DNA of 64,000 bases from Leptotrichia hofstadii (GCF_007990525.1 NZ_AP019823.1:1364001-1428000), one strand, 5' to 3'; positions 52,313 to 61,928 are shown, numbered from the stretch's first letter. The notes: a model not told the origin generated them from the letters alone. Program-made: numbers and translations.

Positions 52313-53440
52313 CTAGCTTTCCCTAAGTGCCAATGGCATTGTGAAATATAGCGACTTGTCATTGTCCTCATCTCTTACAATTACTGAACTCTTGTTATTT
52401 AGTAATTCCAGCACAGTTACTTTTCCTTCAATTGTAGAAATATAATCAAGTAAAAATCTTACATTCAATGAAATTTTCAAATCTGCACCTTCCTGAATTG
52501 TAACAATTTCTTCTTTTATCTGTGCATTTTCACTAGTTCCAGTAAGCAGCAGCTTGTTATTAGCAAAATTAAATATACCACCATTTTTAGCTTCTTTATT
52601 ATCTCTGACAAATATAGCTGTTCTCCTTAGTACAGATAAAAAATCTTTTGTATTTAACAATATTTTTTTATTATGCTGTGAATTATTTAAAATTGACTTA
52701 TAATCTGGAAATTGCAAATCAATTGTACGAGTTAAAATTTCTACATTTGAAAATTGAAAGAATACTTTTGAACCGTCTGACTTTACAGTAATATTTTCTT
52801 CATCAATAAGTTTCATAATTTTTATTAATCCGTCAATTGTCTTTAATGGGATACTTAGACTAAGATTTTCTTTCCCTTGTTGAGTTTCATCCAAATCCTC
52901 TTCAATGTATGTCAATCTATATGTATCAGATGAAACAAGTTTTAATTTATCTTCTTCGATTTCCAGTCTGATACAGTTCACAGCTAGGTTTTCTGGATTT
53001 GGGGAAGCTGAAATTTTTACATTTTCAATATTATTTAATAATTTTTCCTTTTCAAAAACATATTCAACTCCATTTTCCAATTTTGACTGAACTGGAAAAT
53101 TACCAGCATCGTATAATGAAAATTCTGTATTTGTTGAACTTGCCTGAATTACTAATTTTCCATTTTCTTCAATCAATGTAATTTTTTCATCAGAAATTTG
53201 TTTTAAAAATTCTTCAATTAATTTGTGTTTTATAACAATTTTTCCTTCATCTTCAATTTGTGCCTCTATTTCTGTATTTATAGACAGCTCCAAGTCTGTT
53301 CCTCGTAAAATTGCCTTTCCTTCGTTTGTTTCAATATAAATTCCAGAAAGGACTTCTCTTATTTTGTTTTCAGTTACTGCATTTTCCACTATAGTTATAG
53401 CTTTTAATAATGATTTTCTATCTACAATTATATGTAACAT
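52313..53440 (-). CDS. dnaN: DNA polymerase III beta sliding clamp
   Basis: A 375-residue DnaN with three clamp domains. MLHIIVDRKSLLKAITIVENAV is the typical N-terminus. YDAGNFPVQ, SSDTYRLTYIEEDL and the late ILTRTIDLQFPDYKSIL are conserved lines. It ends YFTMPLALRES, shortened relative to the usual MPMRL motif end. It encircles DNA and tethers polymerases. dnaA is not adjacent; the neighbours are a sigma factor and metA. AAAGGAGAGG precedes the ATG. Confidence 0.94.
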   Translation of the reverse strand: MLHIIVDRKSLLKAITIVENAVTENKIREVLSGIYIETNEGKAILRGTDLELSINTEIEAQIEDEGKIVIKHKLIEEFLKQISDEKITLIEENGKLVIQASSTNTEFSLYDAGNFPVQSKLENGVEYVFEKEKLLNNIENVKISASPNPENLAVNCIRLEIEEDKLKLVSSDTYRLTYIEEDLDETQQGKENLSLSIPLKTIDGLIKIMKLIDEENITVKSDGSKVFFQFSNVEILTRTIDLQFPDYKSILNNSQHNKKILLNTKDFLSVLRRTAIFVRDNKEAKNGGIFNFANNKLLLTGTSENAQIKEEIVTIQEGADLKISLNVRFLLDYISTIEGKVTVLELLNNKSSVIVRDEDNDKSLYFTMPLALRES

Positions 53441-53455
53441 ACATTTACCTCTCCT

Positions 53456-54277
53456 TTATAATATATCTTTATATTCTTCCAAATGTTCTTTTAATTTTGT
53501 TATTGCCTTTTTTTCTATCTGTCTGACTCTTTCACGAGTAATCCCCATCTGCTCGCCGATTTCCTTTAATGTATGGATTTTATTGTCATACAGTCCGTAA
53601 CGATATTCAAGAATCGCTCTTTCACGTTCATTCAGAACTCTTTCAAGCAAGTCTTTCATTTCAATCAGCTGATCTTCTTTTATTATTTTATCTTCTACAT
53701 CATCATTTTTTCCAATGATGTCTTCCAAATAAATATTATCTCCAATTGTTTCATTCAAAGACATTATATCCTGAAATTCCCCTAAAAGTAAAATAACTTT
53801 ACTTTCTTTCAGATCAACTTCCTTTGCAATATACTCTGTTGATGGAGCTTCCCCATGAATGGCAGTATAATCTTTTATAACTTTATTCACTTTTGACAAT
53901 TGCTCGTATTTATAAGAAGGTATTCTTATATCACGTCCTATATTAATGATGGCTTTTTTTATTGACTGCTTTATCCACCATACTGCATACGTACTAAACC
54001 TATGTCCTTTTTCATAATCAAATTTATTTATAGCTTTTATTAATCCAATATTACCCTCGCTGATCAGATCAATCAGAGGAAGCCCGTTTCCAAGAGACTT
54101 TTTAGCTGTGCTTATTACCAATCTTAAATTTGATAAAATCAATAATTGCCTTGCCTGCTCATCATCATCTTCCCTAATCCGTTTTAGCAGTTCATATTCT
54201 TCCTCCTTTGAGAGTAGATCAAATTTTTGAATATCACTTAAATATAACGACATCAAGTTTAAGTTGTTATCTTCCAT
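53456..54277 (-). CDS. Group 2 sigma-70 factor (RpoD/RpoS-like)
   Basis: A 273-residue sigma factor lacking region 1.1. Region 1.2 is MSLYLSDIQKFDLLSKEEE. Region 2 includes SEGNIGLIKAINKFDYEKG and RFSTYAVWWIKQSIKKAI. Region 3 follows, and region 4.2 is LKEIGEQMGITRERVRQIEKKA, which reads the -35 box. The short length suggests an alternative or non-essential group 2 sigma rather than the main SigA. dnaN starts 15 bases after its stop. GGAGTGAGG precedes the ATG. Confidence 0.9.
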   Translation of the reverse strand: MEDNNLNLMSLYLSDIQKFDLLSKEEEYELLKRIREDDDEQARQLLILSNLRLVISTAKKSLGNGLPLIDLISEGNIGLIKAINKFDYEKGHRFSTYAVWWIKQSIKKAIINIGRDIRIPSYKYEQLSKVNKVIKDYTAIHGEAPSTEYIAKEVDLKESKVILLLGEFQDIMSLNETIGDNIYLEDIIGKNDDVEDKIIKEDQLIEMKDLLERVLNERERAILEYRYGLYDNKIHTLKEIGEQMGITRERVRQIEKKAITKLKEHLEEYKDIL

Positions 54278-54302
54278 TACCTCACTCCAGTTTTAATAAT
54301 TT

Positions 54303-54887
54303 TTATTTGTCTAGTTTTTTTAATTTCATAATCATTACAGTTAAATTATTTTCAGAACGGAAATCTTTTATTTTCTGAAACCCAAAATTATTATAGAAGT
54401 CTATTAATTTATTTTTATTTTCACATTCTAACCAAACATATTTTGCATTAATTATTTTCTTTGCTTCTAAAATTAAGTTAAATGCCAATGTCAATAAATC
54501 AATACCTTCTATCATTTCTTCTTTTGGAATATTATAATTCTTTCCAATCTGTCCTAATAAATAACTATTTACTATATAAACACTGTTTTCTAACTTTCTT
54601 CCACTATAAGTTAATTTTCTCTTCTGTGTGTTACTTAATATTTTATAATTATGTTCAGTTATTACTAATCCTTTATTAGCAATAGAAAAATAACCAACTA
54701 AAGTGCCATTTTCATTAAAAACTAAATGTGTACTTGAAATTGAATCTTTTTCATATTTTATTGCTTTTTCATGTAAAAAAATTTCAATATCATTAGTCTC
54801 AATACTTTTAAAATTTTCTAAAAAATTCTTTTTTATACTTCCTTCATCAGTGTATTCCAATAAACTTTGTAACGATACTATTTTCAT
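54303..54887 (-). CDS. GNAT-fold N-acetyltransferase, possibly a toxin
   Basis: A 194-residue protein with a GNAT fold: LVFNENGTLVGYFSIANKG beta strands, LTLAFNLILEAKKIINAKYVWLECE (acetyl-CoA-binding helix and strand) and LIDFYNNFGFQKI near the end. Such proteins include tRNA-acetylating toxins paired with small antitoxins. Here a small gene directly upstream overlaps it in ATGA fashion, supporting that idea, although the partner is frameshifted. Its substrate is unknown; an ordinary acetyltransferase is an alternative. Confidence 0.7.
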   Translation of the reverse strand: MKIVSLQSLLEYTDEGSIKKNFLENFKSIETNDIEIFLHEKAIKYEKDSISSTHLVFNENGTLVGYFSIANKGLVITEHNYKILSNTQKRKLTYSGRKLENSVYIVNSYLLGQIGKNYNIPKEEMIEGIDLLTLAFNLILEAKKIINAKYVWLECENKNKLIDFYNNFGFQKIKDFRSENNLTVMIMKLKKLDK

Positions 54888-55049
54888 TTTTTCATTCCTA
54901 ATAATTTTTTAATTTCCTTTTTATCAGTTACAAATTCAGCTTTTATATTCGTTAATTTAGGTTTTTTATTATTTTCCAGTGCTTTTATTAAATTATCGAC
55001 ATCTTTAGCCTCAAAGGTTATTTCTTTTGTAAAACTTTGTGTTGCCATT
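54884..55049 (-). pseudogene. Frameshifted small antitoxin-like gene upstream of the GNAT gene
   Basis: ATG at 55049 with a GAGGAGGG ribosome site reads MATQSFTKEI and then meets an in-frame TGA. Removing one T at about 55020 restores TFEAKDVDNLIKALENN, KKPKLTNIKAEFVTD and KKEIKKLLGMKK. That ends in a TGA overlapping the GNAT start (ATGA). The 166-base span is one more than 55 codons. A 54-residue acidic/basic protein coupled to a GNAT gene fits a toxin-antitoxin arrangement. Confidence 0.55.
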
Positions 55050-55086
55050 TTAATCCCTCCTCAAATTATTATTAAAAGTTAAAACA

Positions 55087-56109
55087 TCAATTTAAAAATT
55101 CTGACTTTAAATCTCTGCTCATAAATGTAGATTCCAGTTCTGAAACTGGTTTTCCATTGTAGATTACTTCATAAAGTGCTGTAAAAATAGGTGCTTTCAG
55201 ATTATTTTCCTTTATAATTTTATAAAGGGCCTTTATTGTTTCTGCACCTTCTGACACCATATTCATATGTGAAACTATATCTTTAATTTTTTCACCTTGT
55301 CCCAGTTTTTCTCCCACAAATCTATTTCTGCTGTGTTTACTCGTACAAGTTACAATAATATCTCCAAGCCCTGATAATCCCATAAATGTCTTAGGATTGG
55401 CATTGTAATATTTTGCGATTTCAAACATTTCGTTAATTCCTCGAGTTATAAGAGCAGCCTTTGTATTATCTCCATAACCCATTCCATCGGCAATTCCCGC
55501 CGCAATTGCAAGACAGTTCTTTAATGCTCCCGCAAGCTCAGCTCCCATCAGGTCTGTTCCTGTGTAAACTCTGAAATAAAGATTACTAAATGTAGTTTGC
55601 ACTGTTCTGGCAGCTTCTTCATTTTCAGATACGGAAAGTATGGCAGATGGCAATTTTTGAGCAACTTCTTCAGCGTGTGTAGGTCCTGCCAACAGAACAT
55701 AATTATACGGCTTGTTTCCAAGCTCTTCAGCCACTATTTCAGAAATTCTCTTTTTAGTAGCAATTTCTAGCCCTTTTGCAACATTTACCAATATTATATT
55801 ATAATTTAAAAAATTTTTCAATCTTTTTAAAATTGCTCTTAAAAATTGTGTAGGAGTCGCTAATAAAAGAATATCAATTTTACCATATTTTTCAGAATTT
55901 TCAAGCACTTCCCCATAATCATCCACAACATTAAGATTATCAGGTAATTTTATATTGGGTAAAAATTGTGGATTTTCCTTTGTATCACGAATTACTTTTC
56001 TCACTTCTCCATTATGCTCCCATAAATAGACTTTATGTCCATTTTCTACTAATAATTTTGAAAGACAAGTGCCCCAGCTTCCGCCGCCAATAACCAATAT
56101 ATTTTTCAT
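55087..56109 (-). CDS. gpsA: NAD(P)-dependent glycerol-3-phosphate dehydrogenase
   Basis: About 340 residues. NILVIGGGSWGTCLSKLL is the dinucleotide-binding loop; LLATPTQFLR, NVAKGLEIAT, LAGPTHAEEVAQKLPSAI and GAELAGALKNCLAIAAGI with catalytic Lys follow, then the GDIIVTCTSKHSRN motif. It makes sn-glycerol 3-phosphate from dihydroxyacetone phosphate for phospholipids. Three consecutive ATGs follow AGGAAGGG; I take the third (56109). It lies just downstream of plsY, whose enzyme uses its product. Confidence 0.95.
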   Translation of the reverse strand: MKNILVIGGGSWGTCLSKLLVENGHKVYLWEHNGEVRKVIRDTKENPQFLPNIKLPDNLNVVDDYGEVLENSEKYGKIDILLLATPTQFLRAILKRLKNFLNYNIILVNVAKGLEIATKKRISEIVAEELGNKPYNYVLLAGPTHAEEVAQKLPSAILSVSENEEAARTVQTTFSNLYFRVYTGTDLMGAELAGALKNCLAIAAGIADGMGYGDNTKAALITRGINEMFEIAKYYNANPKTFMGLSGLGDIIVTCTSKHSRNRFVGEKLGQGEKIKDIVSHMNMVSEGAETIKALYKIIKENNLKAPIFTALYEVIYNGKPVSELESTFMSRDLKSEFLN

Positions 56110-56126
56110 CATCATCCCTTCCTTTC

Positions 56127-56750
56127 CTATTTTTTATTTTTTAAACTAAATTTAGATTCTGTTCCATTTTTTAACCTTTCAATATTGCTTCTATGTTTTA
56201 CTGCAATCAAGATTGCTATTAAAATTCCTAAAATAACATATATCGTTTGCTGATACAAAAAATATATAAAAATTGGAAGTGATATAGCCGCCAAAACCGA
56301 AGATAACGAAACATATCTTGAAATGGCAAAAACTACAAAAAATACAATTGCCGCAAACAATATAGCCTTTGGAACTAAAATTAAAAACACTCCAAGTGTC
56401 GTTGCAACAGCCTTTCCACCTTTAAAATTCATAAAAATAGAAAATACATGACCTAAAATTGCACAGATTCCAACTAATACATAATCCAAATTTGAAATTC
56501 TTGTCAAATTTTCAAAAAAATCAGCTTTTAGCAAAATTGCCATTAATGTCGGAACTAATCCTTTAGAAACATCTAAAATTAATGTCAAAATACCTAATTT
56601 TGCCCCTAAGACCCTAGCCGCATTTGTAGAGCCAGTATTTCTGCTCCCATGCTCACGAATATCTATCCCTTTAAACACTTTTCCTATCCAAAGTGCATTT
56701 GGCACACTTCCTAGAATATAGGCAATAACCATTAATAAAATTGTAATCAT
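56127..56750 (-). CDS. plsY: Glycerol-3-phosphate acyltransferase PlsY
   Basis: A 207-residue membrane enzyme that acylates glycerol 3-phosphate from acyl-phosphate. The motifs AYILGSVPNALWIGK, REHGSRNTGSTNAARVLG and FKGGKAVATTLGVFL are the three PlsY signatures. Five or more transmembrane helices are evident. AGAGGAATAAAA precedes the ATG. gpsA follows after 17 bases, an arrangement that pairs substrate synthesis and use. Confidence 0.95.
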   Translation of the reverse strand: MITILLMVIAYILGSVPNALWIGKVFKGIDIREHGSRNTGSTNAARVLGAKLGILTLILDVSKGLVPTLMAILLKADFFENLTRISNLDYVLVGICAILGHVFSIFMNFKGGKAVATTLGVFLILVPKAILFAAIVFFVVFAISRYVSLSSVLAAISLPIFIYFLYQQTIYVILGILIAILIAVKHRSNIERLKNGTESKFSLKNKK

Positions 56751-56785
56751 TTTTATTCCTCTTTTATCTAATAAATTTATCTTTT

Positions 56786-58231
56786 TTATTTTTTTTGTTC
56801 ATCTATCTCCTTATTATATTCCAATAAGTTATTTTCACTTTCAATCATTTTATCAAAAAATCTTTTTTCCTTATACAAGAATCCTAAAAGTATTATGAAA
56901 AACAGTAAATCAGTAAAAGGCTGTGCAAGCCACACTCCATCCAGTTTCCAAATATTTGAAAAAGTTATCATAACTATTAGAAATATAACAACTTGCCGTA
57001 ATAGATTTAATATAACCGAATATTTTGAACGTCCCGTTGCTTGAAAATAATTTGGCACAGTTATTCCAAAAGATGAAATTATTACAAGCGAAAAATATAC
57101 TCTAATTGCTTTTACACCTTCTCTTAGAGCTTCAGGCGTACTTTTTTCATTAAAAAATAAAATCAGTTCTTTTGGTAAAAGCATTACAATTATCCAAAAT
57201 GTAAAAGATAAAGCAACTCCAGCATTTATAGCAGTCATCAAAGATTTTTTAACTCTCCTGAAATTTCTCGCACCATAATTAAATCCAATTATAGGCTGAA
57301 CAGCCTGAGAAACAGCATAAACACTCATTGTCATAATTGGTAAATATGAATTTATAATTGTCATAACTGCTACGCCATAAGTTCCGCCATAAGTATCTAC
57401 AATTTTATTTGTTACAAGTCCTACTCCTGAACTTGCAGCTTGTAATAAAAACGGCGACATTCCTATTGAAAAAATATCTTTTACTATTTTTGAATCCAAT
57501 TTCATTTTTGAAAATCTTATTGTAATAACGCTTTCTTCTTCCAGCTTAAAGCCAAACATATCTATTCTAAACGGTAATTTTCCTGCAGTTAAAAACCATA
57601 ACACAAATATTGCAGAGAGAACATTTCCAATTAATGTTGCATAAGCAGTCCCCTCAATTCCAGTATGCATAATCATTACAGCCACATAATCCAGAGCAAT
57701 ATTTACAACTGCGCCAATCAGCATTGAAAACATCGCAACTCTAGGTGCTCCAGCCGCATTTAACACATTTGTCAATCCAAATGAGTAAAATAAAGGCAGA
57801 ATTGCCAGCAATATTATTTCCAGATAAGCCTTTGCATACGGCAGTGTCTCATTATTAGCGCCTGAATACCGTAAAACTGTATTAATATTCAATATTAAAA
57901 GCACATACAGCGAAAGTCCTAAAATAGTAAATAAGGTTACAGCATTTCCCAATATTTTCTTAGCTTCTCCCTTTTTCCCCTGTCCAAGCCGAATTGAAAT
58001 AATAGTTCCAGCTCCAACTCCAATGAACATTGAAAAGGCGATAATCAGCATAACAATATAAAAAGCAATTCCCGCACCAGCAAGCGCCTTTTCGCTAATT
58101 TTTCCAACAAAGAACCTGTCAACAATATTATACAAAACAACTGCCGCAGATCCAATAAGCGTTGGTATGAAATATTTTACAAATAATTTCAAAATAGAAC
58201 CTTTTAACAGCTCTTCTCGTTTTTTTTCCAT
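56786..58231 (-). CDS. MATE-family multidrug or metabolite efflux protein
   Basis: A 481-residue, 12-helix transporter. LFVKYFIPTLIGSAAVVLYNIVDRFFVG is the usual N-terminus, followed by ALAGAGIAFYIVMLI and IGVGAGTIISIRLGQGKKGEA. The second half repeats the pattern with SVYAVSQAVQPIIGFNYGARNFRRV. MATE proteins export cationic compounds using sodium or proton gradients. AAAAAGGA precedes the ATG. It lies between lpxB and plsY on the same strand. Confidence 0.9.
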   Translation of the reverse strand: MEKKREELLKGSILKLFVKYFIPTLIGSAAVVLYNIVDRFFVGKISEKALAGAGIAFYIVMLIIAFSMFIGVGAGTIISIRLGQGKKGEAKKILGNAVTLFTILGLSLYVLLILNINTVLRYSGANNETLPYAKAYLEIILLAILPLFYSFGLTNVLNAAGAPRVAMFSMLIGAVVNIALDYVAVMIMHTGIEGTAYATLIGNVLSAIFVLWFLTAGKLPFRIDMFGFKLEEESVITIRFSKMKLDSKIVKDIFSIGMSPFLLQAASSGVGLVTNKIVDTYGGTYGVAVMTIINSYLPIMTMSVYAVSQAVQPIIGFNYGARNFRRVKKSLMTAINAGVALSFTFWIIVMLLPKELILFFNEKSTPEALREGVKAIRVYFSLVIISSFGITVPNYFQATGRSKYSVILNLLRQVVIFLIVMITFSNIWKLDGVWLAQPFTDLLFFIILLGFLYKEKRFFDKMIESENNLLEYNKEIDEQKK

Positions 58232-58251
58232 ATTTTTTCCTTTTTGTAAAG

Positions 58252-59460
58252 TTAATCTCTATTTTCTAACAAATAATCAGCAATTTTTTCCAAAACTCCA
58301 AAATCACCTAGTTTTTCTCTCTCTTTTTTCAATTCCAAAACAATATTTTCCTTATTTTTTTCCATAATTTCCATTTCTTCAAGCAACTTTTCCACCGAAA
58401 AATCTTCCTGCAGCAGTTCTTTAAAAATCTCTTTGTTTGCATTTAGATTAGTAAGCGTTATATATTTTATTTTGACTATCTTTCTTGCAATAAAAGCATT
58501 GATTTTAGATGTTTTGTAGACTACTATCACAGGCAGTCCCATAAGCGATATTTCAAAAGTTACTGTTCCCGAAGTTGCTATTGCATATTTGCAATCTTTC
58601 CGAATGTTTTTTATTTCATCAAAAGTTATTTCCAAATTTGGAATTTTATGAACATCAATTTTGTATTTTTTCTCAAAATCATGTATATATTTTATATGAT
58701 CCTTGCTTGCCAGCTTCATTAAAAATTTCTCATTTTTAACTTTTTCATTTCTAACCAGTTCCGTAATTACTGGCAAAAATTTCTCAATTTCCTGTCGTCT
58801 GCTTCCTGGAAGAAGCAATATTTTTTCTCCCAGCTTATCAGAAAATTCATATTTGTCAACAAATGGATTACCAAAATACTCTACTTTGAGTCCTTTTGAT
58901 TCATTCTTTTTCAAAGTATTATCATAATATGCCTTTTCAAAAGGAAAAATTACAATAACATCATCAAATTTCTTTAATTTTTCAATCCGTTTTTTCCCCC
59001 AAGCCCATACTTTAGGCGGAATATAATAAACCATTCTCAAATTCTGCAGTTCTTTTTCTAAAATTTTCTTTTTCAATAACTCAAAAAATTTCAGGTTAAA
59101 TCCTCCAAAATCAACAAAAATAACAGTTTCTATTCCATTTTCCTTGATAAATTCTAAATATTCATGGGCTTTTTCCGTAAAATAGCTGTACTTTTTCAAA
59201 GCCTCTACAAATCCCATAACATCATTATTTTTAATATGATTTACTGCCTTAACTCCAGCCTCTATCGATTTATTTCCAACCACACCAAAAAACTCAACAT
59301 TTTTATCTTTTTTTCGCATTTCTTCCACAATGTATGAAGCGTGTAAATCTCCAGACATTTCACCGCAGGAAATAAAGATTTTTTTCTTTTTTTGAGATTT
59401 TACTATTGATAAATCATTGTTTTTTTCTTTTATTACATCATTTTTATTATTATTTATCAT
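58252..59460 (-). CDS. lpxB: Lipid A disaccharide synthase
   Basis: A 402-residue GT-B glycosyltransferase that condenses UDP-diacylglucosamine with lipid X. After a 27-residue lysine-rich extension, IFISCGEMSGDLHASYIVEEM is the LpxB start. VGNKSIEAGVKAVNHI, FVDFGGFNLKFF, YYIPPKVWAWGKKRIEKL, ILLLPGSRRQEIEKFLP and TSGTVTFEISLMGLPVIVVYK follow in the standard order. It encodes the enzyme step that follows LpxI and sits next to lpxI. The 192-base upstream gap is AT-rich and without genes. Confidence 0.94.
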   Translation of the reverse strand: MINNNKNDVIKEKNNDLSIVKSQKKKKIFISCGEMSGDLHASYIVEEMRKKDKNVEFFGVVGNKSIEAGVKAVNHIKNNDVMGFVEALKKYSYFTEKAHEYLEFIKENGIETVIFVDFGGFNLKFFELLKKKILEKELQNLRMVYYIPPKVWAWGKKRIEKLKKFDDVIVIFPFEKAYYDNTLKKNESKGLKVEYFGNPFVDKYEFSDKLGEKILLLPGSRRQEIEKFLPVITELVRNEKVKNEKFLMKLASKDHIKYIHDFEKKYKIDVHKIPNLEITFDEIKNIRKDCKYAIATSGTVTFEISLMGLPVIVVYKTSKINAFIARKIVKIKYITLTNLNANKEIFKELLQEDFSVEKLLEEMEIMEKNKENIVLELKKEREKLGDFGVLEKIADYLLENRD

Positions 59461-59652
59461 TTTTAGCCTTTTTTATATTCTTTAATTTACTTACTTAAAA
59501 CTGCTTTACAGATTTTTCAAACATTTATTTTATATATTTTGCAGACAAAAATATAGATATTTGAATAGATTTTAACAATAAAAACTAAATAAAATATCAG
59601 TATTTATAATTTTTTTTGAGTTTAATTTTAAAAAAGCTTTACTAAAAAACTT

Positions 59653-60462
59653 TTAAATCTTAATTCCTTTTATAAAAATTTTATTTTTGTTTGCAAATTT
59701 TATAACTTCCTCTTTATCAATAAACAGCATTTTATCGGCTTCAATTACAATCCCACGTCCATTAATTTCCACAACTTTTTTTATTGTTTCCAGACCAATC
59801 GTTGGAATGTCTATCCGATAATCCTGATTACGCCTTGCCATTTTTACTACAATGCAGTTTTTCCCAGCCAGTTCTCCACCACGCAAAATTGCTTTATCTG
59901 TACCTTCCACACCTTCCAATGCAATAACAGATTCATCTTTTACAACAACAGTCTGCCCTGCATCAATGTCAGTAAGCATCCTTGCCGCTTCAATTCCGAT
60001 TTCTATTGTTTTTTCCTCATTTTTACTTGGTAAAACTTTTGTATATGTTTCATTTCCTGCAATATATTCGTCCATCAGATAATTTTGTGGCAAAACTTCA
60101 ATATTTTCTGATTCAATGTAATCAATTATTGCCTTTAAAATATTTTTATCTTTTTTATTTTTTGTAGACAATAATATCTTAGTTGCCGTCAAATCAAATT
60201 TTAAATTTGAAAAAATCAGATTTTTTTCGACTTTCCCAAGCATTATTAAGTGAGTTATTCCATTTTTCTTAAAATGTGAGATTATTTTCCCAACTTGAGC
60301 AACACTGTATTTCACAGAATTTTTATGCTCTTTTACACTTTCTTCCACACTTTCAAATAGATAAACTGAAAATGGTTCAATCCCTTTCAAAATACATTGA
60401 TTCAAAAATAATTCAGGTAATTTCCCATTTCCTGCAATCAAACCTACTTTTTCCATTATCAT
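59653..60462 (-). CDS. lpxI: UDP-2,3-diacylglucosamine pyrophosphatase LpxI
   Basis: A 269-residue LpxI (DUF1009) that hydrolyses UDP-2,3-diacylglucosamine to lipid X; it replaces LpxH, which is absent here. VGLIAGNGKLPELFLNQ is the N-terminal signature. The C-terminal catalytic domain has DIDAGQTVVVKDESVIALEGVEGTDKAI, then KMARRNQDYRIDIPTIGLETI, including the conserved Asp. AAGAGGAA precedes the ATG. It lies between lpxA and lpxB, matching pathway order. Confidence 0.93.
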   Translation of the reverse strand: MIMEKVGLIAGNGKLPELFLNQCILKGIEPFSVYLFESVEESVKEHKNSVKYSVAQVGKIISHFKKNGITHLIMLGKVEKNLIFSNLKFDLTATKILLSTKNKKDKNILKAIIDYIESENIEVLPQNYLMDEYIAGNETYTKVLPSKNEEKTIEIGIEAARMLTDIDAGQTVVVKDESVIALEGVEGTDKAILRGGELAGKNCIVVKMARRNQDYRIDIPTIGLETIKKVVEINGRGIVIEADKMLFIDKEEVIKFANKNKIFIKGIKI

Positions 60463-60553
60463 TTTTTCCTCTTAAAAAATATCTATATTAAAAAATTAAC
60501 TCAAAATAAAATATAGATTATTTTGAGAAATTTTACATTTTAAGTTTTGATTT

Positions 60554-61330
60554 TTATCTTGTTATACCTCTTTTACTTTTTCTTATAAAATTAACAAGAT
60601 TTTGTGCTTCTTCGTATTGTCCGTAATCACGTTCAACAATTTGAAGTGCTTCTTCCAGTTTCAGTTTTTTCTTAAATATGATTTTATACAATTCTCTTAG
60701 CCTTTTTATCTGCTCTTCTGAAAAACCTCTACGTTGAAGCCCTACGATGTTAATATAAACAGCTCTCGCCTTATTTCCTTCAGACAGCATATAAGGAACA
60801 ACATCCTGATTTACAGCCGAACATCCACCTATCATTGCGTGCCTTCCAACTCTTGTAAATTGATGCACAGCAGTAAGTCCACCTACCACCGCATAATCTT
60901 CCACTTCCACATGTCCAGCAAAAGTCGCTGCATTTGCCAGTACGCAGTTATCCCCAATTATACAATCGTGAGCGATATGAACATAAGCCATTACAAGTGT
61001 ATTATTTCCGATTCTTGTTTCATATTTATCAGTAGTTCCTCGGTGAATTGTAACAAATTCACGAATTTTATTGTTATTTCCAATAACAACTCTAGTTTTT
61101 TCTCCAGCAAACTTCAAATCTTGCGGATCTTTCCCTATTGAAGCAAAAGAAAAAATATAATTATTCTCGCCAATAATCGTTTCCCCTTCAATTACAACAT
61201 GCGATTCTACAACAGTTCCATTTCCAATTATTACTTCTGGCCCTATAATCGAGTAAGGACCAATCTTTACATTTTCTCCAAGTTTAGCATTTGGATCAAC
61301 AATCGCCGTTGGATGTATATTTAAACTCAT
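60554..61330 (-). CDS. lpxA: UDP-GlcNAc acyltransferase
   Basis: A 258-residue left-handed beta-helix enzyme catalysing the first step of lipid A synthesis. It starts NIHPTAIVDPNAKLGENVKI and runs through hexapeptide repeats. Catalytic His is in MAYVHIAHDCIIGDN, and REFVTIHRGTTDK and GGLTAVHQFTRVGRHAMIGG are conserved. The C-terminal helices KLKLEEALQIVERDY are normal. ACGAGG precedes the ATG. Confidence 0.95.
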   Translation of the reverse strand: MSLNIHPTAIVDPNAKLGENVKIGPYSIIGPEVIIGNGTVVESHVVIEGETIIGENNYIFSFASIGKDPQDLKFAGEKTRVVIGNNNKIREFVTIHRGTTDKYETRIGNNTLVMAYVHIAHDCIIGDNCVLANAATFAGHVEVEDYAVVGGLTAVHQFTRVGRHAMIGGCSAVNQDVVPYMLSEGNKARAVYINIVGLQRRGFSEEQIKRLRELYKIIFKKKLKLEEALQIVERDYGQYEEAQNLVNFIRKSKRGITR

Positions 61331-61427
61331 AATTATTATACCTCGTTCTTTTATTTTGAATTACTTAAAATTCGAATTTTAAAGTTAAATAGAACTGCTA
61401 AAAAATCGAACTTAAAAACTTTTATGC

Positions 61428-61485
61428 TACTCAAACAACAGTTTTATTTCATTTTAAAAAGTCCAATTTTAAAGTAGTTTGAGTA
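61428..61485 (-). other. Hairpin between fabZ and lpxA
   Basis: TACTCAAAC at 61428-61436 pairs with GTTTGAGTA at 61477-61485 across a 40-base AT-rich loop. On the minus strand it follows the fabZ stop and could partially terminate transcription before lpxA. Confidence 0.4.
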
Positions 61486-61493
61486 TTATCTAA

Positions 61494-61928
61494 TTATAAA
61501 TCCTGTACTGAAAATTTCAAGTCAGCTTCACTTACAACTGTACCGTCAACAACACATCTTCCACGTGCGACTATTACATTACTTTTAACTTTTATTTTTT
61601 CTACTTCCAATCTTAACTGATCTCCTGGAACAACACCTCTTCTAAATTTACATTTGTCAATTGACATAAATAAAGGTATTTTACCTGGTTCCAACATTAG
61701 CAGTCCTACAGCTTGTGCCAACGCTTCTATTTGTAAAACTCCTGGCATTACTGGTTTTCCAGGAAAATGCCCTTGGAAAAATTCTTCGTTCATTGTAACA
61801 TTTTTTATTGCTACCAAAGAGTCAGTACCATTTTTTTCGATAACTTTGTCTACTAACAAAAACGGATATCTATGTGGCAATATTTTCATAATATCCTCTA
61901 CACTCATAATTGTTTCATTTGCTGCCAT
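61494..61928 (-). CDS. fabZ: 3-hydroxyacyl-ACP dehydratase FabZ
   Basis: A 144-residue hot-dog-fold dehydratase of fatty-acid elongation. ILPHRYPFLLVDKVIE contains the catalytic His and FPGKPVMPGVLQIEALAQAVG the catalytic Glu. CKFRRGVVPGDQLRLEVE is typical. I take the ATG at 61928, preceded by CAGGAGGAATAAAAAAT; an in-frame ATG at 61979 would add 17 residues upstream of that ribosome site. The gene links hydroxyacyl chain supply to LpxA and LpxC. Confidence 0.95.
   Translation of the reverse strand: MAANETIMSVEDIMKILPHRYPFLLVDKVIEKNGTDSLVAIKNVTMNEEFFQGHFPGKPVMPGVLQIEALAQAVGLLMLEPGKIPLFMSIDKCKFRRGVVPGDQLRLEVEKIKVKSNVIVARGRCVVDGTVVSEADLKFSVQDL

Noticed and set aside
52313-54277. Replication origin beside dnaN
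   Set aside because: dnaA, DnaA-box clusters and an AT-rich unwinding gap are absent; dnaN is packed between a sigma factor and a membrane protein gene.
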